A stretch of 42,600 nt of DNA from Moraxellaceae bacterium UBA2477. GTDB lineage: Bacteria > Pseudomonadota > Gammaproteobacteria > Pseudomonadales > Moraxellaceae. The DNA lies in assembly GCA_002342025.1 (NCBI GenBank), contig DDPD01000084.1:1-42600 (forward strand), written 5' to 3'. Numbering within the stretch: the first letter of the stretch is position 1; each line of letters opens with the position of its first letter. A program made the translations under genes and the position numbers. Positions 15,490-22,679 of this stretch are shown here, in pieces. The notes under the pieces are model-generated. The model did no database searches, was not told the origin of the DNA, and saw only the letters and a program-made list of their open reading frames with translations.

Positions 15490-16761
15490 TCACGCCCCTA
15501 CCTCCTTCAAGGTCGGGAAAAGCTGATGCATCAGGCCCTCCTTGTGAATTTTGAGTGCTTCATACTTTTGGGTTTCGGCAGTAATTAGAGCATTGAGGCT
15601 ACTCAGACAAGTAGCAATGTCCTGTTGTTCGTCGCATCCGGGAATAAGAAGGACAATTTTGCTCAAGAACTCCTTGGATAGGTTGTTGTTCTGGCCCTCT
15701 CCTCGCTTATTAATCTTTTCATGAATCAATGGCTCCAAGAGCTGGAGCAGAGCATGTTCCGACCTCCTCTTGGAGGTCACTTTAGCTGTTCGCTGGTTGA
15801 TGGTGGCAGGTCCACCATTCCAAAAAAAGAAATTGAAGCCCGCAGCACCTGTGAGGCTCAAAAGAAGGTCGCCGTCATCGACTCGATATTTGCCCAGCTT
15901 GTTGCGTTCAAGGAATGCAGTAGGAATGTAAACCTTTTCCTCGTTGGTGTTCTGGTTGTTGATGTCGGTGATGCGGATGACTTGGGTTGTATCCTCTTGC
16001 CTCTTCACGAAGTCCGTCGATTTGAAGGCGAAGCCATCTTGAAAGTGGACTAGGCTGTCAAGTTTTTCTTCGACCCAACCCCCGAAGTTCAGAAACTTGG
16101 GAAAACGGTGGCGAGGCTGGGTTTCGCCTTCGCGGGGGAAAAGCTGCTGCATCAGCCATTTTTTATGGATCTTGAGCGCCTCCACTTTCCGCGCTTGTGC
16201 GGCGATCAGCTCGTCTGCCGAACTCAGGCAGTCGGCAATTTTTTGTTGTTCGGCGGGAGAAGGGATCGGTTCGTCTCGATCCTCGACTGCGGAATGAGAT
16301 AGATGCTTCACCGTTGTCCGCGCTGTCGCCTCTTCGATGCGCTTCAGGCTCAGCGTCAGAAGGTAGAGGAGGAACTTTTGATCGCTATCTCCACGCGGAA
16401 GAATCCTTCCAACTCGCTGGTTCAGGAGCGCATCACCCTTTTCCCAAACCGTTGGAGTAAAGTCGCCATCCATCCCCACAAGTACGTCGCCATTTTTTAC
16501 GACGAAGTTCGAATCAAACTCGTCAGAATAGAAAATGACGATGTCATCGGAACGCAGGTCGCGATTTCGAATCAATCTGAGACCTTTTCCCGAATTATTG
16601 AATCCCGCGGAGGGGAAAGGGAAGCCGGGTTGAAACTTCAGTGCGAGTCCGAGGCGTTTAGGTTGCCAGCGTTCCGCCCTCTGAAACTCTGGAAACCGCA
16701 GCTTCGGTACCAGGGCGGGCTTGTCTTCTTCCTTCGTGGTGGTGGTTGTCTTACTGCTCAT
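15490..16761 (-). CDS. hsdS: Type I restriction-modification specificity subunit HsdS
   Basis: DNA-recognition subunit: each of its two target-recognition domains reads one half of a split asymmetric site. The 423-aa product has TRD1 (about 25-165), a central conserved region (about 165-210, IPSPAEQQKIADCLSS), TRD2 (about 225-370) and a distal conserved region (about 375-416, IPGCDEQQDIATCLSS). The two conserved regions end in near-identical EALKIHKKWLMQQLFP and EALKIHKEGLMHQLFP. It overlaps the hsdR end by 11 bp. The sequence recognised cannot be predicted from what I can see. No truncation or second half-hsdS was found. Confidence 0.94.
   Translation of the reverse strand: MSSKTTTTTKEEDKPALVPKLRFPEFQRAERWQPKRLGLALKFQPGFPFPSAGFNNSGKGLRLIRNRDLRSDDIVIFYSDEFDSNFVVKNGDVLVGMDGDFTPTVWEKGDALLNQRVGRILPRGDSDQKFLLYLLTLSLKRIEEATARTTVKHLSHSAVEDRDEPIPSPAEQQKIADCLSSADELIAAQARKVEALKIHKKWLMQQLFPREGETQPRHRFPKFLNFGGWVEEKLDSLVHFQDGFAFKSTDFVKRQEDTTQVIRITDINNQNTNEEKVYIPTAFLERNKLGKYRVDDGDLLLSLTGAAGFNFFFWNGGPATINQRTAKVTSKRRSEHALLQLLEPLIHEKINKRGEGQNNNLSKEFLSKIVLLIPGCDEQQDIATCLSSLNALITAETQKYEALKIHKEGLMHQLFPTLKEVGA
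15514..15561 (-). repeat. hsdS conserved-region repeat, distal copy
   Basis: This 16-codon stretch encodes EALKIHKEGLMHQLFP and closely repeats the 16 codons at 16135-16182 (EALKIHKKWLMQQLFP). Such paired repeats in hsdS are where TRD exchange can occur by homologous recombination. The rest of the two halves differs. Confidence 0.7.
16135..16182 (-). repeat. hsdS conserved-region repeat, central copy
   Basis: Encodes EALKIHKKWLMQQLFP, the partner of the copy at 15514-15561. The two are conserved in protein rather than perfectly in DNA, with third-position differences visible. Confidence 0.7.
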
Positions 16762-19700
16762 ACGCGTTTAGTCCTGAAATGTCGCGGCCACCGGCGCGTT
16801 GGATGAGCAGGGGGTGCAGGTCTTTCATCAAGGTCAGTTCGGCCTGGGTACGTGCTTTCCAGCCGAGGTCCAGCGGTGCCATGAGGTCACTGAGCTGTTC
16901 GCCATCAAAAATCATGCGGTCGAGGATACCGTCCACAAAGGTTTGCAGGGTGGCGGTGGCCAAGCCGTGCTTGGCGGCAATGGCGGCAAGTTCCTTGGCG
17001 TTCTTCTCGGCCTTGAAGCGGGTGTAGCCTTCGCGGATGGCGGCCTCAGACAGGCCTTCGCCGGCTTTGAGCGTGCCGATGTATTCGGCGATCGCCTCGC
17101 GCTCGTTCATGAACTTGGCGTCGGCGCTGATGAGGCCGATCAGTTCTTCGCGGGTCATCATGGCCTTGCCCCGGCCTTTGCCCATCTCGCCAGCCGAGTA
17201 TTTGGCGATGAGGCCCACGATGTAGTCGTAGTCGATGACGGCGGAGGCGAAGAGCACGAACTCGAAGTCGAGCTGGTCCACCGGGTCGTCGGTGGTGCTG
17301 CCCTTGTCGTCGGTCTTGTTCTGCTGGTCTCTGAGCTGTTTCGCGGTTCCCAGGTACTGACCTTTGAAGCCGCGCAGGTTTTCATCGGGCAGCACCTGCT
17401 CGATGGCAGCTTTGTGGTCGTCGGTCAGGTCGGTGTATTGGTCCAGCTGGGTCTTGAGCCGCTGCACTTCCTTGAAGTGGGTAACGAAGGCGGCGCGGGC
17501 CGCGTCGCCCTTCAGGTTGGCCACGGCAGACGGCGTGCAGGCCAGGCCTTGCGACTGCATGAAGTCGCCTAGCTTCTGCACGGCGGCCTCCAGCTTCTGG
17601 ATCACCACGGGCGCCTTGTCCACCAACCAGATTTCTCGCGCCTGCTCGCCGGCCTTTTCACCCGAGAAAAGGGCGATGGCCGCATCGACCGCGACCTGCT
17701 GCTGGCGGAAGTCGAGAATGTTGCCGTAGGGCTTGCTGCCGTTTAGCACGCGGTTGGTTCGCGAGAACGCCTGGATCAAGCCGTGATGCTTGAGGTTCTT
17801 GTCCACATACAACGTGTTCAGGAACTTGGAGTCGAAGCCGGTGAGCAGCATGTCCACCACGATGGTGATGTCGATCTTCTGCGCGGCCGGATAGTCCGCA
17901 TTCGGCCACTGCTGGTCCTTGATACGCTTTTGCACATCCTGGTAGTACAGGTCGAACTCACCCACGCGGTGGTTGGTGCCGTAGCGGGCGTTGTAGTCGG
18001 CGAGAATGGCTTTGAGGGCGGCTTTCTTGCCTTCGGGGTCTACCTCGTTATCCGCTTGCTCCTGCGGCAAGTCTTCCTGAATCTGCCGCACGTCCGCGTC
18101 GCCCTCGGCGGGTGGCGAGAACACGCAAGCGATGTTCAACGGTGTGAAATAAGGGTCAATGGCCTGTTTTTCGGCCTGCATGGTCTTGAACAGCGCATGG
18201 TATTCAATCGCGTCGTTGATCGACGCGGTGGCGAAGATGGCATTGAAGCGTCGCCCGCCGGTGGCGGCATCGTGTTTGGCCAGAATAGCGTCGACCACGG
18301 CGCGCTTGGGAATTGCCTCGCCGGATTTGGGCGGGTTCTTGCCGTCGGGCTTGAAGTAGTCAACATGGAAGCGCAGCACATTGCCGTCTTCGATGGCGTT
18401 GGTGATGGTGTAGGCGTGCAGCGGCTTGTCGAACAGGTCTGCCGTGGTGCGCATGGAGGCCTGCGTGTCCTCGATTTTCTGCGACGAAGCGTTGGCATCG
18501 AAGATGGGCGTACCGGTGAAGCCGAAGAGCTGCGCTCGCGGAAAGAACGTCTTGATGGCCCTGTGATTCTCGCCGAACTGCGAGCGGTGGCACTCGTCGA
18601 AAATGAAGACGATGCGCTTGTCGGACAGCACTTCCAGCTGCTGCTTGTAGGTGGCCTGGCCGGACTTGGCCCGCTGCTTGTTGCGCTTGCTGTTTTCATC
18701 CAGCGCCAGGCCCAGCTTCTGGATGGTGGTGACGATGACCTTGTCGGCGTAGTCCTCTGACAGCAGGCGGCGCACCAACGCGGCGGTGTTGGTGTTTTCC
18801 TCGACGCAGCCTTCCTGGAAGCGGTTGAACTCTTCGCGCGTCTGGCGGTCGAGGTCCTTGCGGTCCACCACGAACACGCACTTGTGGATGTGCTCGTTTT
18901 CCTTGAGCAACGTGGACGCCTTGAACGAGGTCAGCGTCTTGCCGCTGCCCGTGGTGTGCCAGATGAAGCCGTTACCGTTGTCTTCGTCGATGCATTTGAT
19001 GATGTGCTGCACGGCATAGACCTGGTACGGACGCATGACCATGAGCTTCTGCTCGCCCGCCAGCAGCACCATGTAGCGGCTGATGGTGCGACCCAGATCG
19101 CACTTCTTCAGGAAGTGCTCGGCGAACTCGTCGAGCTGGGTGATCTTGCGGTTGTCTTCGCTGGCGAACTCGTAGATCGGCAGGAAGCGTTCGTCGGCAT
19201 TGAAGGCGAAGTGGCGCGCGTTGTTATTGGCGAAGTAATAGGTGCGATCCCTGTTGCTGACAATGAACAGCTGCATGAAGCACAGCAGCGTCTTGGAGTA
19301 GCCGTTGCCGGCATCGTTCTTGTACTCGACGATCTGTTCCATCGCCCGGCGTGGGTTCACGCCCAGGGTCTTGAGCTCGACCTGCACACAGGGCACACCG
19401 TTGATGAGGATGATCACGTCGTAGCGGTGGTGGCTGTAGTCGGTGCTGATGCGCAGCTGGTTGATGACCTCGAAGGTGTTCTTGCACCAGTCCTTGAGGT
19501 TCACCAGGCTGTAATTCAGCGGTGTGCCGTCATCACGTGTGAAGGCGTTGATGCCCCGCAGCGTCTTGGCGGTGGTGAACACATCCGGGCTGACAATCTC
19601 GTCCAGCAGGCGGGCGAATTCGGTATCGGTCAGGTTGACACGGTTCAGCGCCTCGAACTTTTCGCGGAAGTTCCTCTCCAGCGCGGCGCGGTCACGAATG

Positions 19701-19825
19701 TCCGGACGGTACTCGTACTTGAGCGCCTGCAACTTGCCAATGAAGCCGTACTCGATGGTGTTCTCGCGAACTAGCGAGGACGAGGGGTTGTGGGGCGCGT
19801 AGTTTTTGTCTGAGGGGCTGGGCAT
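16751..19825 (-). CDS. hsdR: Type I restriction-modification endonuclease/translocase subunit HsdR
   Basis: Motor and nuclease subunit: it pulls unmethylated DNA and cuts it away from the recognition site. The 1024-aa product is the usual HsdR size. The nuclease motif is D136, E150 and K152 (in RYDVIIL and QVELK, the PD-(D/E)xK pattern). The SF2 motor has motif Q-like RPYQVYAV near 265, Walker A TTGSGKT (291-297), DECH (410-413), FTGTP (436-440), LLTGFDSKFLNTLYVDK near 660 and QAFSRTNR near 690. The C-terminal part is helical, for binding HsdM. It is 138 bp from the upstream 311-aa gene and overlaps hsdS by 11 bp. All catalytic residues looked for are present. Confidence 0.95.
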   Translation of the reverse strand: MPSPSDKNYAPHNPSSSLVRENTIEYGFIGKLQALKYEYRPDIRDRAALERNFREKFEALNRVNLTDTEFARLLDEIVSPDVFTTAKTLRGINAFTRDDGTPLNYSLVNLKDWCKNTFEVINQLRISTDYSHHRYDVIILINGVPCVQVELKTLGVNPRRAMEQIVEYKNDAGNGYSKTLLCFMQLFIVSNRDRTYYFANNNARHFAFNADERFLPIYEFASEDNRKITQLDEFAEHFLKKCDLGRTISRYMVLLAGEQKLMVMRPYQVYAVQHIIKCIDEDNGNGFIWHTTGSGKTLTSFKASTLLKENEHIHKCVFVVDRKDLDRQTREEFNRFQEGCVEENTNTAALVRRLLSEDYADKVIVTTIQKLGLALDENSKRNKQRAKSGQATYKQQLEVLSDKRIVFIFDECHRSQFGENHRAIKTFFPRAQLFGFTGTPIFDANASSQKIEDTQASMRTTADLFDKPLHAYTITNAIEDGNVLRFHVDYFKPDGKNPPKSGEAIPKRAVVDAILAKHDAATGGRRFNAIFATASINDAIEYHALFKTMQAEKQAIDPYFTPLNIACVFSPPAEGDADVRQIQEDLPQEQADNEVDPEGKKAALKAILADYNARYGTNHRVGEFDLYYQDVQKRIKDQQWPNADYPAAQKIDITIVVDMLLTGFDSKFLNTLYVDKNLKHHGLIQAFSRTNRVLNGSKPYGNILDFRQQQVAVDAAIALFSGEKAGEQAREIWLVDKAPVVIQKLEAAVQKLGDFMQSQGLACTPSAVANLKGDAARAAFVTHFKEVQRLKTQLDQYTDLTDDHKAAIEQVLPDENLRGFKGQYLGTAKQLRDQQNKTDDKGSTTDDPVDQLDFEFVLFASAVIDYDYIVGLIAKYSAGEMGKGRGKAMMTREELIGLISADAKFMNEREAIAEYIGTLKAGEGLSEAAIREGYTRFKAEKNAKELAAIAAKHGLATATLQTFVDGILDRMIFDGEQLSDLMAPLDLGWKARTQAELTLMKDLHPLLIQRAGGRDISGLNAYEQ

Positions 19826-19912
19826 GGTGGTCAGCTGGGCAGATGGATGGTCGGATCATACAGGCACTTTGTGTGTGAGGTAGAGGCAGTGTCTTTTTTG
19901 ATTTTTTATGGG

Positions 19913-19949
19913 GCGCGGAACGCGCTTTATAGTGCAGCATTTCCTGCAC
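19913..19949. promoter_or_regulatory. Two inverted repeats upstream of hsdR
   Basis: In the 138-bp gap before hsdR lie GCGCG-GAA-CGCGC (19913-19925) and GTGCAG-catttc-CTGCAC (19932-19949). TATAAA on the minus strand falls between them (about 19926-19931), so they flank a possible -10 for hsdR; no convincing -35 is visible. They could be operators or RNA hairpins. Neither is followed by a T-tract on the minus strand, which argues against termination of the operon here. Confidence 0.35.
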
Positions 19950-19963
19950 CCCAGTTTCAGATT

Positions 19964-20899
19964 TCATCGGTCAAACCTTGAAAGATAGCGGGACAATACC
20001 CAGCCCTGCTTTAACTCAGTTGTGTCAGCGTCGACATACTCAATGAATGACCAGTCTAATTCACGCCTTAGAAGGCGCACGGTCTTACCAAGATAGAGTT
20101 CGTCAAGCGTCGGCGACTGAATACTGCTCGTTAGTCGAACAGAGAGAGCCGAGCATTTAATAAACCTGAACTGCCTCAAATCATCTGGGGAGTATGTGAT
20201 CGCAGCACTCGCTTTTACATCCCTTGTAGCTTCTCGAACGGTCTGGCCGCGCACAGATTTCCACCATTCCTCATGCAGAGGAGTATTGATGTTGGCGATT
20301 ATAGAAAGCAGGTATGGAAGAAGAACATAAAGCACCACCGCCCGGACATATGGTGCAAGTGCTTGAAGTGCGTCGACTATGGCATTAAGCGCACTCAGAC
20401 CATGCTGGGCAATATCTTCTACTATTTCTATATCGTTCACAGCCGTCGAGGCGTCAATTGCACATCCATTGACGGTAATGGCTCCATCTTCAGCGAATGA
20501 AACTTGAGATAGTAATGAATCATCTAGCAGTTGCTGTAATCTGCGAGCGGCATCCAGTTCAGCAAATGGGCGATTGATCTCCGTAAGCCGCCCCATCACG
20601 GACTGAAACATTTCGGTATAAGACTTTGCCGCAGCAATAGCTGAAAAGGACTGAGCCTGGTCGATATCAACGAACCGCTGCATTGCTGCGGCAATTGAGT
20701 TGGATGCCGCGAAATCTTTGAATCTGTCTATTTGCTTCAGGACATTGAGATTGGCATATTTTTCAACAGTCTCTCGAAGTGACGAGATGGAAGCCAAATG
20801 TTCAATCTGCTCTTGAATTTGAAGCCGCGGCCGCAAGAAATCTTCATATGCGCGAAGGGCTGTAGCACCTGCAACCGCGCGCTCGTATTCCTTTGCCAT
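19964..20899 (-). CDS. 311-aa membrane protein with a C-terminal SH3-like end, unknown function
   Basis: Not recognised as a characterised family. The first ~150 residues are helical and charged (RPRLQIQEQIEHLASI and related heptad-like runs). One hydrophobic segment near residues 180-212 (VRAVVLYVLLPYLLSIIANI) is likely a TM helix. The last ~50 residues (LYLGKTVRLLRRELDWSFIEYVD, then GWVLSRYLSRF) look like a bacterial SH3 domain. It lies 138 bp upstream of hsdR on the same strand and so is probably the first gene of the RM operon. Its ATG directly follows a stop codon at 20900-20902, so it was probably coupled to an earlier gene that is now mostly lost. A membrane-sensing accessory role is speculation. 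Confidence 0.78.
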   Translation of the reverse strand: MAKEYERAVAGATALRAYEDFLRPRLQIQEQIEHLASISSLRETVEKYANLNVLKQIDRFKDFAASNSIAAAMQRFVDIDQAQSFSAIAAAKSYTEMFQSVMGRLTEINRPFAELDAARRLQQLLDDSLLSQVSFAEDGAITVNGCAIDASTAVNDIEIVEDIAQHGLSALNAIVDALQALAPYVRAVVLYVLLPYLLSIIANINTPLHEEWWKSVRGQTVREATRDVKASAAITYSPDDLRQFRFIKCSALSVRLTSSIQSPTLDELYLGKTVRLLRRELDWSFIEYVDADTTELKQGWVLSRYLSRFDR

Positions 20900-20959
20900 T
20901 CAGCTTGCGGCTCCTACAGTGTTAAGGAGCCGATCGATGTCTTCGCGATATGTATGCAT
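20900..20959 (-). pseudogene. 3' remnant of a lost gene, or a 19-aa leader ORF
   Basis: The frame ATG...MHTYREDIDRLLNTVGAAS ends in TGA, directly followed by the ATG of the 311-aa gene. Such tight stop-start contact is typical of operon genes, and YREDIDRLL reads like the C-terminal tail of a real protein. Upstream the sequence turns at once into the attC site of an integron cassette. I read it as the truncated end of an operon gene cut off by the cassette boundary. A genuine short ORF is the alternative. It contains an inverted repeat (GGCTCCT/AGGAGCC). Confidence 0.4.
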
Positions 20960-20967
20960 GATGTGGC

Positions 20968-21074
20968 TGCAGACTGAGTGTGAAACTTCACGCCCGCGGC
21001 AAGCTGGCAGGCACGAAGCGGAGGATACCAACAGGCAGAGCCTGTTGGCGTCAGATTGACCAACCAGTTAGGCA
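20968..21074 (-). repeat. attC site of cassette 2 (3' core altered)
   Basis: Read on the minus strand, it begins with the core site GCCTAAC (21074-21068), exactly complementary to the GTTAGGC that starts its own cassette at 21655. An imperfectly self-complementary stretch follows (GACGCC near the left arm, GGGCGT near the right arm, CCAACAGGC/GCCTGTTGG between). The right core should read GTTRRRY but is GTCTGC at 20974-20969, so only the G on the 5' side of the cut is conserved. It is about 107 bp long, a long-type attC. Confidence 0.7.
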
Positions 21075-21110
21075 CGGTGAAATGTACAGCATTCGTGTTG
21101 TGATGTGGGC

Positions 21111-21640
21111 TCATTCTGGACTTTGGGTGAGAGGGCGAAAAACAATTTCGAGTTGGCGACTAAGGTCATAGAAGGCGAATGATTGCTCACCCTCAATAAG
21201 CCATTTGAAGCATTGAATAGAGACATCAGCAAGTTCAATAATGCTCGGTCGAGAGTCTCCTACTTGCACGTAGCTCACCGGCCCTGCAATTAGATATGCA
21301 TACCAGTCGCCAATCTGAGGCGTGGACACACTGCTAACAACTTGCTGGCTTTGACTGCGTACATGCAGTTCCCAATGCTTCGTAGCGTTTGTTACGTCAC
21401 GCAGGACTCTAAAGAGGAGCTGGCCTTTGTCAGGTAGCGCCGCCCTGCGTTCCTTTTGCTCAACCGTGCCAGCATTGGGCAGCCAGTCTTGGTATAGGTG
21501 GTAGGCGGTGACAACAAAATTGAACGCACAGTAGGTGGAGCTCCCGTCCTTCTCCAGTTGGATGTAGTCCCACTTGAGCTTTTCAAACAGAGCTTCGCAT
21601 GTGTCGATTGGGAGCCTAGGAGTGCTTTTTGTTGCGACAT
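21111..21640 (-). pseudogene. Frameshifted cassette gene, unknown ~176-aa protein
   Basis: An open frame without stops runs from 21641 to the TGA at 21111, but it has no ATG, GTG or TTG until 21329. An ATG at 21640-21638 sits in the right place yet is one base out of frame. Adding one base after ATGTC would give MSATKSTPRLPIDTCEALFE and onward, about 176 aa. The protein would contain VVTAYHLYQDW, LLFRVLRDVTNATKHW (R81-x7-H89) and end FRPLTQSPE. It resembles the 148-aa protein at 10955-11401. As written the gene is probably dead, unless the missing base is a sequencing error. Confidence 0.7.
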
Positions 21641-21648
21641 TTCAGTTT

Positions 21649-21718
21649 GCCTAACGTTGCGATAAGCGAATGGCAAAAGTACAACTTAAAAACCATCCGC
21701 TTGATTGCCTTGTTAGCT
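21649..21718 (-). repeat. attC site of cassette 1
   Basis: Read on the minus strand, it runs from core AGCTAAC (21718-21712) to core GTTAGGC (21655-21649), 70 bp. Its arms CAAGCGGATGG and CCATTCGCTTATC pair with one mismatch around a short unpaired loop, the classical folded attC form. The TAA stop of the 204-aa gene lies inside the left core, a common feature of integron cassettes. Confidence 0.85.
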
Positions 21719-22327
21719 TATATATTTAACAATCAGTGATAAAATTCCTAAGAATCCTAACACGTACGGAAGCATGTCTTTTATAAATACCTGTTCGTTT
21801 ACAACCCAGTACAACCAAAATTTTAGCTTTTTTCGCTTAACCCGTTCTGCGCTAAAATGATATACAACATACCCTATATTATTACGAGCATGCGGTGAGC
21901 AGGGGTAATCAAGTTGCATTCTAACATCTCTATATATGCCCTTTTCCGCGCCCAAATACACAAACCAAGAGTCAGTGCAGCCAATTAGCTTGGTGTTGTT
22001 AACCTTAATTGAAGTTTGATTTGTACGAAATATTTCAGGGCCACGCTCTTTAATTTCATTCAGCGCTATTTTAGTAAGAAAAGCACAGAGAGACTTATCA
22101 ATATCATCTTGCAAACTTGGTTTTATCAATTTAACCCAAAGTTGATAGTAGCTTAATAGAAAATAACTCGTCCCTAATAGCAACAAAATACTTAAGAAGC
22201 CCCCGGTATTTTCAATCGCTACAAAACTAAAATTAATTTTAGATATAACTAAATCGCCAAAAGAGAATGCTATCGTTACTACAGAAAATAACATTAGCCA
22301 TTTTCTTTCCTTTTCATAGTTCTCCAT
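21713..22327 (-). CDS. 204-aa membrane protein encoded by an integron cassette
   Basis: Not recognised beyond its context. Two N-terminal TM helices (about 10-33 and 43-62, FLSILLLLGTSYFLLSYY), a ~110-residue soluble middle with TDSWFVYLGAEKG and PCSPHARNNIGYVVYHF, and one C-terminal TM helix (about 180-200) end in KYIS. The DNA is clearly A+T-rich compared with its neighbours and uses many AAA, AAT and ATA codons, a sign of foreign origin. Its stop lies within the cassette attC and its start is 19 bp after the cassette boundary. Many cassette genes encode membrane proteins of unknown role, and I see no motif for a toxin or enzyme. Confidence 0.85.
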   Translation of the reverse strand: MENYEKERKWLMLFSVVTIAFSFGDLVISKINFSFVAIENTGGFLSILLLLGTSYFLLSYYQLWVKLIKPSLQDDIDKSLCAFLTKIALNEIKERGPEIFRTNQTSIKVNNTKLIGCTDSWFVYLGAEKGIYRDVRMQLDYPCSPHARNNIGYVVYHFSAERVKRKKLKFWLYWVVNEQVFIKDMLPYVLGFLGILSLIVKYIS

Positions 22328-22345
22328 TTTTAATCCTCATCAGAG

Positions 22346-22352
22346 AGCTAAC
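22346..22352 (-). other. Upstream recombination core site of cassette 1
   Basis: GTTAGCT on the minus strand (22352-22346), the exact complement of AGCTAAC at 21712-21718. It marks the point where cassette 1 was inserted, between the G and the following TTAGCT. The sequence upstream (TGTATAAATTAA) does not fold like an attC arm, so it may be an attI or a secondary site. Confidence 0.7.
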
Positions 22353-22400
22353 TTAATTTATACAACACTCTTTGCCGCCTAATGACTCTAGACTGCTGAC

Positions 22401-22425
22401 CGCCTACTCACTACTCAACTAGGCG
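22401..22425. repeat. Inverted repeat at the right edge of the accessory region
   Basis: CGCCTA at 22401-22406 is inverted as TAGGCG at 22420-22425, with a 13-bp spacer; a third similar GCCTAAT lies at 22377-22383. It follows the ybdD stop by about 25 bp and could be a weak hairpin for the cstA-ybdD transcript or a relic of attC-like DNA. The whole 121-bp gap (22328-22448) holds no gene. Confidence 0.35.
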
Positions 22426-22448
22426 AACCAACGACCTTTCACACACCT

Positions 22449-22679
22449 TCAGCAAGGACATTTCCCCACCGTCTTCGCCCCCAGCCTAGCCTCCATGCGC
22501 GAGCGCACAAACTGCTCCCGCGTCATCGCTGCCAGCTCCGGATGCTTCTCGGTCATGTGTCGCACATACGCGTCATAGTCCGGCACGCCCACCAGCATCG
22601 CGCCGAAATGCCGGCTCTGCTGCCAAAGCGCTGCCAGCCGGCCACGGCCAGAGATAACGCCTGAGCCAACGTCACTCAC
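22449..22679 (-). CDS. YbdD/YjiX family small protein (DUF466)
   Basis: A 76-aa protein of the YbdD/YjiX family, which is regularly encoded just after CstA-type transporters. VPDYDAYVRHMTEKHPE (about 32-48) and MTREQFVRSRMEARLG (52-67) are the family signature, and the tail KCPC is also typical. It overlaps the cstA end by four bases (ATGA). YbdD is thought to assist pyruvate uptake by CstA-type carriers, but how is unclear to me. Confidence 0.88.
   Translation of the reverse strand: MSDVGSGVISGRGRLAALWQQSRHFGAMLVGVPDYDAYVRHMTEKHPELAAMTREQFVRSRMEARLGAKTVGKCPC

Larger units (their letters stand above)
20974..22351 (-). mobile_element. Two-cassette integron remnant without an integrase
   Basis: Two cassettes lie head to tail on the minus strand. 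Cassette 1 starts at TTAGCT (22351) and its attC begins AGCTAAC. Cassette 2 starts at TTAGGC (21654) and its attC begins GCCTAAC. In each, the cassette start is the exact complement of the left core of its own attC, as expected if each once existed as a circle. No integrase gene is in the window, so this fits a CALIN (attC cluster lacking an integron-integrase). It lies directly upstream of the type I RM operon and is more A+T-rich than the core genes. Confidence 0.8.

Noticed and set aside
19692..19967. A 91-residue minus-strand frame crossing the gap before hsdR.
   Set aside because: It overlaps the hsdR start in another frame and has a composition typical of a shadow frame.
21392..21676. 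A 94-residue open frame that starts inside attC 1.
   Set aside because: It is the wrong frame across the cassette gene; the neighbouring frame is open for longer and resembles another protein in the window.
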